NCBI RefSeq assembly: GCF_018918265.1
Contig: NZ_JAHLQC010000011.1
Location: 62,001 to 126,000, forward strand
Source: Falcatimonas sp. MSJ-15
GTDB lineage: Bacteria; Bacillota; Clostridia; Lachnospirales; Lachnospiraceae
Reading direction: 5' to 3'
DNA: 64,000 nucleotides
A program made the translations under genes and the position numbers. Below the pieces are notes generated by a model that was not told the origin of the DNA, searched no databases, and worked only from the letters and a program-made list of their open reading frames with translations. Shown piece by piece: positions 54,313-62,796 of this stretch; the first letter of the stretch is position 1; every line of letters begins with the position of its first letter.

Positions 54313-54475
54313 TTTGGAAACTAATATTCAGACAAAAGTTTAGTACTAACGTACCATAAAATAGTTTAAATGGTACTGAAACACTAATTTTGGTTTCCAA
54401 AAAGGGGAATAAAGAACTATTAACAAATTATTAACTAAATGGTAAACTTTTATTAAGCGATAAGTACCATATCGC
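54313..54475. promoter_or_regulatory. Nested dyads upstream of the pectate lyase gene
   Basis: An outer dyad TTTGGAAAC (54313-54321) with GTTTCCAAA (54393-54401) encloses an inner one, GTACCAT (54351-54357) with ATGGTAC (54370-54376). Further ATGGTA copies are at 54439 (plus) and 54464-54470 (minus, inside a GCGATA/TATCGC hairpin). Four copies in 120 bases suggest an operator array controlling pectinase expression. Confidence 0.5.
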
Positions 54476-54511
54476 GAAGAAGTTATAAAATTTATTTAAA
54501 GGAGATGTACT

Positions 54512-56728
54512 ATGAAATCAAGTACTAAGAAAGCATTGGCTTTCGTACTGGCAGCTTTACTAGTTATAATTAGCATACCAGTAGCGAAATCGTACGTTGC
54601 AAACGCAGCTGCCTCATCATCTGTAGTTATTACAGAGAGTAGTGGATGGTTAGAGTCTGCATACGTTAAGTGGAACAGCGTTAACAACGCAAAGGGTTAC
54701 AACGTTTATTATAAGAACGCAAGTGCCCAGGATTCAGAGTATAAGCAGTTAGATGACTCGCTTATCAGACAGTATAAGACATATTTCAGAGCAGATATTC
54801 CAGGTTTAAAAGCTGGAGAATATGTAATGAAAGTTGTTCCAATTGTAAGTGGAAGTGAATCTGCTAAATTAGCAGCAACAACTGGCAAACTTACAGTTAC
54901 AGCTCATACAAGAGAAGGTTTTGCATTCTCATCAAGTTCACCTGCAAAAACTGGTTCAGGTGCATATAATGATGACGGAACAGTTCCTTCAAATGCTCAG
55001 ATTGTGTATATAACAGATGAAACAAAAGATAGCGTTACATTAGATGTTATTACTAACAGCAAAGGTAGTAAAACAACATGTAAAGGTCTTACAGATATCC
55101 TTGCTAAAAGACAGAAAGGATATGATACAACTCCTCTTATTATCCGTTTGGTAGGTCAGATTAATGATCCAAGTGGTCTTAATTCAAACGGATATCTTCA
55201 GATTAAAGGTTGTAAGAATATGACAATTGAAGGTATTGGTGAAGATGCTTCAGCTTATGGCTGGGGAATTCTTATCAGAGATTCACAGAACGTTGAAGTT
55301 AGAAACATTGCAGTAATGTTATTTGACGATGACGGTATTTCTCTTGATACTAATAATGCTAATATCTGGATTCATAACAATGAAATCTTCTATGGTAATG
55401 CCGGAAGCGATAAAGATCAGGCAAAAGGTGATGGTTCATGTGATGTTAAACAGAATTCTACATATGTAACTGTTTCATATAATCATTTCTGGGATTCAGG
55501 AAAATGTTCACTTTGTGGTATGAGTGATACAGAAGAATTCTTTGTAACATATCATCATAACTGGTTTGACCATTCAGATTCACGTCATCCAAGAATCAGA
55601 GTTGGTTCAATCCACGTATATAACAACTACTATGATGGAAATTCAAAATATGGTGTTGGTGTAACAAAAGGTTCATCAGCATTCGTAGAAGCTAACTACT
55701 TCAGAAATTGTAAAAATCCTATGATGAGTTCATTACAGGGAACAGATGCTTTAGGAGAAGGTACATTCTCAAATGAAGCTGGTGGTATGATTAAAGCATA
55801 CAACAATACAATTATTGGAGCAAGCAGCCTCATCTATGCAAACGCTAAGAGTGATACATCAGATGCTAATGCAAAGAGCTTCGATGCATATCTTGCAAGC
55901 AGCGCATCAGAACAGGTTCCATCTTCATATAAAACTGTAAGTGGTGGTACAACTTACAATAACTTTGATACAGCATCAACAATGTATAAATATACAGCTG
56001 ATTCACCAGAACAGGCTAAAGAAAACGTAACAAAATACGCTGGTCGTGTTAACGGTGGTGATTTCAAATTCACATTTACAAGCGCTGATGATACATCATA
56101 TGCAGTAAATACAGAATTAATGGCTAAGATCAAGAGTTATACAATTGACTTAGTAAAAGTTGGAGGAAGCTCAATTGTTGCCGGTGGTACAACAACAACA
56201 GAACCTGCTGCAACAGAAGCTACAACAGCAACAGAAGCTACAGAAGCTACAGAAACAACAACAAAGGCAGAAGAAGCTACAACAGCAGCTTCAACACAGG
56301 CTACAACAGAAGCTCCAACACAGGCTCCAACAGAAGCTTCTACAGAAGCAACAACAAGTGAAACAGCAACATCAAGCAAAGTATATAATCCAACAAAGAG
56401 CAAAAAAGCTAATGGATTTACAATAACAGGCTCACTTGTATCAAAAGGTAACACTAAATACAATGGATTAACACTTAAGAAATCCCTTAAGATGGATTCA
56501 AAATCAAGTATTCAGTTTACAACAACAAAAGATAACGCAACAGTAAAAATTGTTGTTAAAGCTAAAAAAGCAGGTGCTTCACTTAGTATTAATGACAGTT
56601 CAGAAGGCTTAGAAGACATTGGAACAAGCGTTGAAGTAAGAAAAATAAAATTGGCAAAAGCTGGCACATATACTCTTACAAAACAGGATCTTGAATCTTA
56701 TGTTTACTATGTAGAAGTTGTTGAATAG
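54512..56728 (+). CDS. Secreted pectate lyase, polysaccharide lyase family 1
   Basis: A 738-residue exported enzyme that cleaves polygalacturonate by beta-elimination. The signal peptide spans about 1-32, ending VANAAA. A fibronectin-III-like domain follows (about 36-130), then the parallel beta-helix catalytic domain (about 140-500). It has the calcium-site Asp/Glu run DDDGISLDT, then GDGSCDVKQNSTYVTVSYNHF and the catalytic-region motif DHSDSRHPRIRVGSIHVYNNYY. A Thr/Ala/Glu-rich linker lies at about 555-625, and a C-terminal domain of about 110 residues may bind carbohydrate or the cell wall. GGAGATG precedes the ATG. Confidence 0.92.
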   Translation: MKSSTKKALAFVLAALLVIISIPVAKSYVANAAASSSVVITESSGWLESAYVKWNSVNNAKGYNVYYKNASAQDSEYKQLDDSLIRQYKTYFRADIPGLKAGEYVMKVVPIVSGSESAKLAATTGKLTVTAHTREGFAFSSSSPAKTGSGAYNDDGTVPSNAQIVYITDETKDSVTLDVITNSKGSKTTCKGLTDILAKRQKGYDTTPLIIRLVGQINDPSGLNSNGYLQIKGCKNMTIEGIGEDASAYGWGILIRDSQNVEVRNIAVMLFDDDGISLDTNNANIWIHNNEIFYGNAGSDKDQAKGDGSCDVKQNSTYVTVSYNHFWDSGKCSLCGMSDTEEFFVTYHHNWFDHSDSRHPRIRVGSIHVYNNYYDGNSKYGVGVTKGSSAFVEANYFRNCKNPMMSSLQGTDALGEGTFSNEAGGMIKAYNNTIIGASSLIYANAKSDTSDANAKSFDAYLASSASEQVPSSYKTVSGGTTYNNFDTASTMYKYTADSPEQAKENVTKYAGRVNGGDFKFTFTSADDTSYAVNTELMAKIKSYTIDLVKVGGSSIVAGGTTTTEPAATEATTATEATEATETTTKAEEATTAASTQATTEAPTQAPTEASTEATTSETATSSKVYNPTKSKKANGFTITGSLVSKGNTKYNGLTLKKSLKMDSKSSIQFTTTKDNATVKIVVKAKKAGASLSINDSSEGLEDIGTSVEVRKIKLAKAGTYTLTKQDLESYVYYVEVVE

Positions 56729-56788
56729 ACAATAAATATATTATAATTCCATAATTCTCAAGTAATTACTCCTTTATATACTTGACAG

Positions 56789-56849
56789 AACCGTCAGATT
56801 AATGACATTTTATGACTGCAGTCATAGAAATCGTTATCTGGCGGTTTTT
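56789..56849 (+). terminator. Terminator of the pectate lyase gene
   Basis: AACCGTCAGAT (56789-56799) pairs with ATCTGGCGGTT (56836-56846), then T residues. The loop holds a second perfect palindrome, ATGACTGCAGTCAT. Confidence 0.78.
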
Positions 56850-57022
56850 GTATTATCATGAAGATAAAATGACGATTAAGATTATAATTTTTTAAATGAA
56901 GAATATTAAAAATAACATTACTTAGTATTGTAATTGAATGAAAAAAAGAATATACTTATTTTTGTATGTTGTCTGAAAAATAATTAACAATATACACATT
57001 TAAATTGTCAGGAGGAATTATT

Positions 57023-58435
57023 GTGGCAGAGAATATATATAAAGAAAGAATAGAAAAATACATTGATGAGCATAGAGAAGATATGCTTGAAGATATTAAA
57101 AGACTCGTAAGAATTAATAGTGAAAAAGGTGAAGAAAAGTCAGGAATGCCTTTTGGTGAAGGACCATATAAAGCACTCTGTGAAGCAGAAGATATAATGA
57201 GAGGATATGGCTTTAAAGTTACTAATTATGACAATTATGTAACAACAGCAGATATATCTGACAAAGAGAGATGTCTTGATATTTTAGCACATCTTGATGT
57301 TGTGCCTGCCGGTGAAGGATGGCAGATAACAACACCTTATGAACCGGTTGTAAAGAATGGCAGAATATATGGAAGAGGAACAGCAGACGACAAAGGACCA
57401 TTTATAGCAGCTTTATATGCTATGCGTGCAATAAAAGAACTTAACATTCCTATTAGCAAGAATGTAAGACTTATAGGTGGAACTGATGAAGAATGTGGAA
57501 GCAGCGATATAGCATATTATTATAAGAAGGAACAGGAAGCTCCAATGACATTTTCACCAGATGGAGAATTTCCAGTTGTTAATATTGAAAAGGGATCATT
57601 AAGAGGACATTTTTATGCTGATTATACAGTAGATACAGATAAGAAGATAGTAGATTTTACTGCAGGTACAAAAGTGAATGTAGTTCCGGGTAAAGCATAT
57701 GCAACAGTAAGTGGTATAAGTATACAAGAGATTGAACAGGCTGCAAAAGCAGCAGCAAAAGTTACTTTTGTGGATTATATATGTGAAGAAAAAGATAATG
57801 GTGTATATATTACAGCAGTCGGAAAAGGTGCACACGCATCAACACCAAAAGAGGGTAATAATGCAATAACAGCATTACTTTTCCTACTTACAACACTTCC
57901 TTTTGAAGATAATGAGCAGATAAGACTTGTGAAGAGATTATATGCTATGATGCCACATAATGACAGTAATGGTATTGCACTTAATGTAGCAATGAGCGAT
58001 GAACTTTCAGGAGAATTAACTTTGGCATTTAGTCTTCTTACAATAAGAGAAGGAAGAATAGATGGAACATTCGATTCAAGATGTCCAATATGTGCTAATG
58101 AAGATAATGTGTTAAAAGTTATAAAAGACAGAATGGCAAAGGAAGGTTTCGTATTTGATACAGATACAATGAGAGCACCACATCATGTAAGTGGTGATAG
58201 TGCATTTGTAAAGACACTTCTTGATAAATATGAAGAAGTAACAGGTTTAAAAGGCGAATGTGTATCTATGGGTGGAGGAACTTATGTTCATAACCTCAAA
58301 AATGGTGTAGCATTTGGTGCATCAATGCCTGGAACTGATAATAAGATGCATGGACCTGATGAATTTGCTGTTATAGAAGAACTTACAGATAGTGCTAAGA
58401 TATTTGCACTTGCGATAGCAGAATTATGTAGGTAA
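57023..58435 (+). CDS. M20 family dipeptidase, PepV-like
   Basis: A 470-residue zinc peptidase likely releasing amino acids from dipeptides in the cytoplasm. Metal and catalytic motifs of M20 enzymes are in order: HLDVVPAGEGW, GRGTADDKGP (bridging Asp), and GGTDEECGSSD (catalytic Glu pair). A lid domain is at about 200-330. The start at GTG 57023 has AGGAGG 7 bases upstream; the TTG at 57005 does not. The next gene follows after 6 bases. Confidence 0.88.
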   Translation: MAENIYKERIEKYIDEHREDMLEDIKRLVRINSEKGEEKSGMPFGEGPYKALCEAEDIMRGYGFKVTNYDNYVTTADISDKERCLDILAHLDVVPAGEGWQITTPYEPVVKNGRIYGRGTADDKGPFIAALYAMRAIKELNIPISKNVRLIGGTDEECGSSDIAYYYKKEQEAPMTFSPDGEFPVVNIEKGSLRGHFYADYTVDTDKKIVDFTAGTKVNVVPGKAYATVSGISIQEIEQAAKAAAKVTFVDYICEEKDNGVYITAVGKGAHASTPKEGNNAITALLFLLTTLPFEDNEQIRLVKRLYAMMPHNDSNGIALNVAMSDELSGELTLAFSLLTIREGRIDGTFDSRCPICANEDNVLKVIKDRMAKEGFVFDTDTMRAPHHVSGDSAFVKTLLDKYEEVTGLKGECVSMGGGTYVHNLKNGVAFGASMPGTDNKMHGPDEFAVIEELTDSAKIFALAIAELCR

Positions 58436-58441
58436 TAAGAC

Positions 58442-59275
58442 ATGTTTGGGTATGTATATGCTAATAAGATGGAATTAAAGCTTCGTGAATTTGAGAAGTA
58501 TAGAGCATATTATTGTGGACTTTGCAAAGTGCTAAAAGACAGATATGGTATTGCAGGACAGATGACTTTAAGTTATGACATGACTTTTCTTGTTATCTTA
58601 CTTACAGGATTATATGAGCCGGAATCAGAGGATGGAAGATGCAAATGCATACCACATCCGGTTAAAAGTCACAGATATATAGTGAATGAATATACAGAAT
58701 ATGCATCAGATATGAATATACTTCTTACATATTATAAAGAACTTGATGATTGGAATGATGAGAAAAAGATAAGTGCTTTTCTTGCATCATCAGCTTTTAA
58801 AAGAAAAGCACAAAAAGTATCTTTAAAATATGAAGATAAAGCACTTAAGATTGAGAAGTATTTAAGAGAGCTTAGAGAACATGAAGAATCAAATGATACC
58901 AATATTGATACTATGGCTGGAATATTTGGAAAAATAATGTCAGTTATGTTTGCAAAAGAAGATGACGAATGGCGTGACACATTAAGCAATATGGGATTTT
59001 ATATTGGCAAATATATATATATATTAGATGCATACGAAGACATTGACAAAGATATTAAGAATAATAGTTATAATCCATTTATTAAGTTATATGGACAAGA
59101 TGGATTTGATGATTATGTTAAGAAGATATTAACGATGATGATGGCTGAATGTACAAGATATTTTGAAAGATTGCCAATACTTCGTGATGTTGGTATATTA
59201 AGAAATATATTGTATTCAGGTGTCTGGTGCAGATATGACGCAATACTACATAAAAGAAAGGAAAAGGTAGAATAA
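58442..59275 (+). CDS. DUF5685-like helical protein
   Basis: 277 residues, mostly helical, with no signal peptide. The cysteines YYCGLCK (about 28-34) and CKC (about 68-70) might bind metal. A segment near 195-215, [19 protein letters not shown], loosely resembles the Asp-rich motifs of prenyl-synthase folds; this is only a resemblance. I recall the family as DUF5685, function unknown. Its stop overlaps the start of a J-domain gene, so the two products probably act together. Confidence 0.6.
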   Translation: MFGYVYANKMELKLREFEKYRAYYCGLCKVLKDRYGIAGQMTLSYDMTFLVILLTGLYEPESEDGRCKCIPHPVKSHRYIVNEYTEYASDMNILLTYYKELDDWNDEKKISAFLASSAFKRKAQKVSLKYEDKALKIEKYLRELREHEESNDTNIDTMAGIFGKIMSVMFAKEDDEWRDTLSNMGFYIGKYIYILDAYEDIDKDIKNNSYNPFIKLYGQDGFDDYVKKILTMMMAECTRYFERLPILRDVGILRNILYSGVWCRYDAILHKRKEKVE

Positions 59276-59904
59276 TGCAAGACCCTTATAAAGTACTTGG
59301 TGTGTCGAGGGATGCATCGGATGATGAGATAAAAAAAGCATATCGCAATCTTAGCCGTAAATATCATCCGGATGCTAATATTAACAACCCTAATGCAAAA
59401 CTTGCAGAAGAACGTTTCAAAGAAGTGCAGCAGGCGTATGACCAGATTATGAAGGAACGAGAGAATGGATATAGTGGAGCGTATGAAGAATTTGGAGGAT
59501 TTTCAGGATTTGGAACAGGAAGCAGGGCATCACAGAGTGAGTCAGATATAAGACTAACAGCAGCAGCTAATTATATTAACAGTGGACATTTTACAGAAGC
59601 ACTTAATGTTCTTAATGATATATCTGACAGAAATGCTATGTGGTATTATTACAGTGCAATAGCTAATTCACAGAATGGTAATAACGTTACTGCTACCGAG
59701 CATGCTAAGAGAGCTTGTGATATGGAGCCTGGCAATGGAAGATATATGGCATTATATCAGCAGCTTCAGATGGGTGGATTTAGATATAATACTATGCGTA
59801 ATCCGTATGGTAGTTCGTATGAAAGTGATGGAGATTACTGCTTGAGATTATGCCTTGCTAATATTTTATGCAATGCTTTTTGTGGTGGTGGATTTTGTAT
59901 CTAA
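59275..59904 (+). CDS. J-domain protein with TPR-like C-terminus
   Basis: 209 residues. The N-terminal J domain (about 3-65) includes the DnaK-stimulating HPD in KYHPDANI. A Gly/Phe-rich stretch follows, then a TPR-like pair ([45 protein letters not shown]). The end is Cys-rich ([21 protein letters not shown]). It lacks the zinc and substrate domains of true DnaJ. As a co-chaperone it may bring DnaK to the DUF5685-like partner or to membrane assemblies. Confidence 0.82.
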   Translation: MQDPYKVLGVSRDASDDEIKKAYRNLSRKYHPDANINNPNAKLAEERFKEVQQAYDQIMKERENGYSGAYEEFGGFSGFGTGSRASQSESDIRLTAAANYINSGHFTEALNVLNDISDRNAMWYYYSAIANSQNGNNVTATEHAKRACDMEPGNGRYMALYQQLQMGGFRYNTMRNPYGSSYESDGDYCLRLCLANILCNAFCGGGFCI

Positions 59905-59936
59905 TAAAAAATATAAAAATAGAAGAGGTATGACAA

Positions 59937-60896
59937 ATGATTAACTATTTATTTGAATCATTACCTATGAAATATTCAGCATTCATAGGTGTAATGGTTG
60001 CATTTTTACTAACATGTTTTTTACTAAAAAAATTTGGAGATAAGCTGCCAAAAGATGTAGGAAGAGATTTCGCACTTAATGGTAAATTATCAGCAGGCAA
60101 GCCAAGGGGAGCAGGATTTATATTCATAATGGTATTTGCTTTCGCAGCAGTGATGTTTGGAAAAGTAAGTCTGGAGATTGTAATATATATTGTACTTACA
60201 ATATTTGCCATGATGACAGGATTCTTAGATGATTGTGCAAAGACTCCATGGGGACGTGTAAAAAAAGGAATATTAGACCTTATAATAGCAATATTAGTTG
60301 CAGTTACATTCCTTCATTATAATTCATCAAGTGTACTTATAGCAGTTACAGGAACAGTAATTAAACTTAATCCTATAGTATTTGCTATTCTTACAATAAT
60401 ACTTGTATGGGCATCAATTAATGTAACTAACTGTGCAGATGGTGTCGATGGACTATCAGGCACACTTACAATAATCACACTTACATCAATATATCTATAT
60501 GACAGTATCAAAGAAGTGTCACCAGAGATGGGACTTATTATACTTATATTCATAGTATGTATACTTGGATATCTATGGTATAATGCAACACCAAGCAAGA
60601 TGCTTATGGGAGATGCAGGATCAAGAGCTATGGGATTATTCATAAGTGTAGCAATACTTAAGACTGGTTCACCATTTTTATACATTCCTTTTGCTATAGT
60701 TCTTATACTTGATGGTGGTCTTGGCTTAGTGAAGATAACCTTATTAAAATGTAAGATAAAAGCACTTACAAAAGTAAGGACTCCTCTTCATGATCATGTA
60801 AGAAAGAATTGGGATTGGTCAAATACTCAGGCTGTATTCAGATTTGCAATAATACAGATAATAGTATCATTAGCAACAATATATCTTACACTGTAA
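59937..60896 (+). CDS. MraY-like phospho-sugar transferase
   Basis: A 319-residue polytopic enzyme of the MraY/WecA family that transfers a phospho-sugar from a nucleotide to undecaprenyl phosphate. Catalytic motifs are GFLDDCAK, NVTNCADGVDGLSG and MGDAGSRAMG, and the C-terminal motif is PLHDHVRKN where most MraY have HHH. This and its place outside a division/cell-wall cluster leave open whether it makes lipid I or another lipid-linked sugar. AGAAGAGG precedes the ATG. Confidence 0.8.
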   Translation: MINYLFESLPMKYSAFIGVMVAFLLTCFLLKKFGDKLPKDVGRDFALNGKLSAGKPRGAGFIFIMVFAFAAVMFGKVSLEIVIYIVLTIFAMMTGFLDDCAKTPWGRVKKGILDLIIAILVAVTFLHYNSSSVLIAVTGTVIKLNPIVFAILTIILVWASINVTNCADGVDGLSGTLTIITLTSIYLYDSIKEVSPEMGLIILIFIVCILGYLWYNATPSKMLMGDAGSRAMGLFISVAILKTGSPFLYIPFAIVLILDGGLGLVKITLLKCKIKALTKVRTPLHDHVRKNWDWSNTQAVFRFAIIQIIVSLATIYLTL

Positions 60897-60908
60897 TAAT
60901 ATGTATAA

Positions 60909-60962
60909 TAATACCGTTTTTCAAAGCCTTTATAGCAGGTGGACGAGAAACGGTATTTTTTA
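60909..60962 (+). terminator. Terminator after the MraY-like gene
   Basis: AATACCGTTT pairs with AAACGGTATT, then T residues. It ends the operon that starts with the M20 dipeptidase. Confidence 0.8.
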
Positions 60963-61152
60963 TGTATAATCTTTAAGGAATCTTCAGAAATTGTAAGAAT
61001 ATATTAAAAATTATATGAAGAAAATATGATAATATAATATTAATGCAGGAATTTAAAAGTTTGCAAAATACTAAATAGGGATTGTGAATAGTATATTTAA
61101 CTTTTTATAAAGAATGTTACCTGTATATAATAAAAATGAGAGGATGAGAATT

Positions 61153-62700
61153 ATGAAAAAAAGAGCGTTATGTATTACAATGGCAATGGCACTAGCTGTT
61201 ACAACATTTACAGCATGTGGAGAAAAAAAGAATAATGGTGCACCAACTGGTAAAAAAGATAAGAAAGAGAAAGTATTTGATTTTTCTGATGATGAAGTAT
61301 TTGTACTTACTCAGTCAAAATTCACAGAAAAAGATAACACTAGCAAAACAACTATACTTGATAACTGTGCAAATGAAGTATTTGCAATGAGTGAGGCTTC
61401 ATTTAACTATTCAGGTAATGGTGTTATTCGTTCGGACTGCCCGGTTGCAATAGGAATAGAAGATGAAGAGAAGAGAGAGACAACTGATGATGGTTATGTA
61501 TTTAAGACATATAATTATGGTCTATATGATCTTAACAGTGCAAAGTGGATTATAGAGCCTACATACGCTAATATAGATACTCTTGTTGGCGGATATGAAT
61601 ATGTTACAGACAAAGACTTTGATGCAACTACATTACTGTTTGCCGGATATAGTGAGAACCACGATAAAGTAGATATAATAGATTACAAAGGTAATATTAT
61701 ACTTGATGATTTTGAAACAGGTTCTTATGGTGGAGTATCTTATGAAGATGGTAATATTATAGTTAGTGATTATGAGAGCATGAAAGAAAAAGTATATGAT
61801 ATGAAAGGCGAACTCCTTGAAGAACGTGACAGTGATACGTCTGGTGATTATGAACCATACGATATTAATGGTTATACAATATCATATAATGAAGATGGAA
61901 CTAAGCAGATATTAACAGATCCATCAGGTAATAAAGTCGCAGATTATGATAGTATAAGCGAAGCACTTGGAGGAATTAGTGCAGATTATATGTTCATTGA
62001 AGATGTAAATAGCACAACTGGAATGTATTCAGGAACTTTTGGAGATTATGGATTTGTATGTAATGCACAGGGAAGATGTGTGTACCAAAAAGATATGACA
62101 GTAGAAGAAAATTATTCATCACCTGCACTTACAGATAGTGGATATATGTTATATGATTCAGATAATGATAAGTCAATATATTATGATGTTGAAGGTAATG
62201 AGACTTCGGGTGAAGGAGCGAAGAAGTTTGAATATTATTTTTCAGATGATACAATAACAGCAGAACTTTCAGAAGATAAGAATACTGTAACTATTATGAA
62301 AGATGGTAAAGAAGCTAATAAGCTTGATGTAAGCGATATTGAAGCTACAACAGTATATGCTATAGATGATGCAGAAACAATGTATTCTGTTTCTGATTCA
62401 ACAGGTGATAATACCAAAGTATTCATTGGTGATAAAGCTGTTGGAACATTTAAAGGCTATGCATCAGTTGATGGCGACAATCTTGTAATAAGTGAATATA
62501 AGTATAATGATTCAACAGGTGAAGTAGTATCAGGCAAAGTTACAGTTATGGATATGGAAGGTAATACTGTCTATGAATCAACAGGAAGTGAGATTGTAGA
62601 ACAGGTTATTGATAATTATATGATTATCAAGAGAAATAATTATATCGGTATCTGTAATATGAAAGGTGAGTATCTATATAAAACAGTAGTGTTAGAATAA
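61153..62700 (+). CDS. Lipoprotein with WG-repeat-like beta units
   Basis: A 515-residue predicted lipoprotein. The signal peptide ends in TTFTAC with C22 as the likely lipid anchor (a fair, not perfect, lipobox). The mature part has repeated units of the type YGLYDLNSAKWIIEPTYANI and VDIIDYKGNIILDD, like WG-repeat or propeller proteins, and is very acidic. The start at 61153 is placed by GAGAGGATG just upstream; the ATG at 61114 would add a polar leader. Role unknown. It stands alone between terminator and pyrC. Confidence 0.72.
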   Translation: MKKRALCITMAMALAVTTFTACGEKKNNGAPTGKKDKKEKVFDFSDDEVFVLTQSKFTEKDNTSKTTILDNCANEVFAMSEASFNYSGNGVIRSDCPVAIGIEDEEKRETTDDGYVFKTYNYGLYDLNSAKWIIEPTYANIDTLVGGYEYVTDKDFDATTLLFAGYSENHDKVDIIDYKGNIILDDFETGSYGGVSYEDGNIIVSDYESMKEKVYDMKGELLEERDSDTSGDYEPYDINGYTISYNEDGTKQILTDPSGNKVADYDSISEALGGISADYMFIEDVNSTTGMYSGTFGDYGFVCNAQGRCVYQKDMTVEENYSSPALTDSGYMLYDSDNDKSIYYDVEGNETSGEGAKKFEYYFSDDTITAELSEDKNTVTIMKDGKEANKLDVSDIEATTVYAIDDAETMYSVSDSTGDNTKVFIGDKAVGTFKGYASVDGDNLVISEYKYNDSTGEVVSGKVTVMDMEGNTVYESTGSEIVEQVIDNYMIIKRNNYIGICNMKGEYLYKTVVLE

Positions 62701-62737
62701 TTAGAAAAAATAGATTAAAAGTCTGCATTCACGTGTA

Positions 62738-62766
62738 TTGCTAAAGAAAATAAATTATGTTAGAAT
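62738..62766 (+). promoter_or_regulatory. Promoter of pyrC
   Basis: TTGCTA (62738-62743), 17 bases, TAGAAT (62761-62766), with start near 62773 and a leader of about 24 bases. CATTCAC and GTGAATG flank the promoter as a 7-bp dyad. Confidence 0.6.
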
Positions 62767-62796
62767 AAACAAAAAACGTGTGAATGGAGACGGGTC

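Noticed and set aside
56160..56426. Gln-rich ORF in another frame of the pectate lyase gene
   Set aside because: It is a shadow of the Thr/Ala/Glu codon repeats; no ribosome site.
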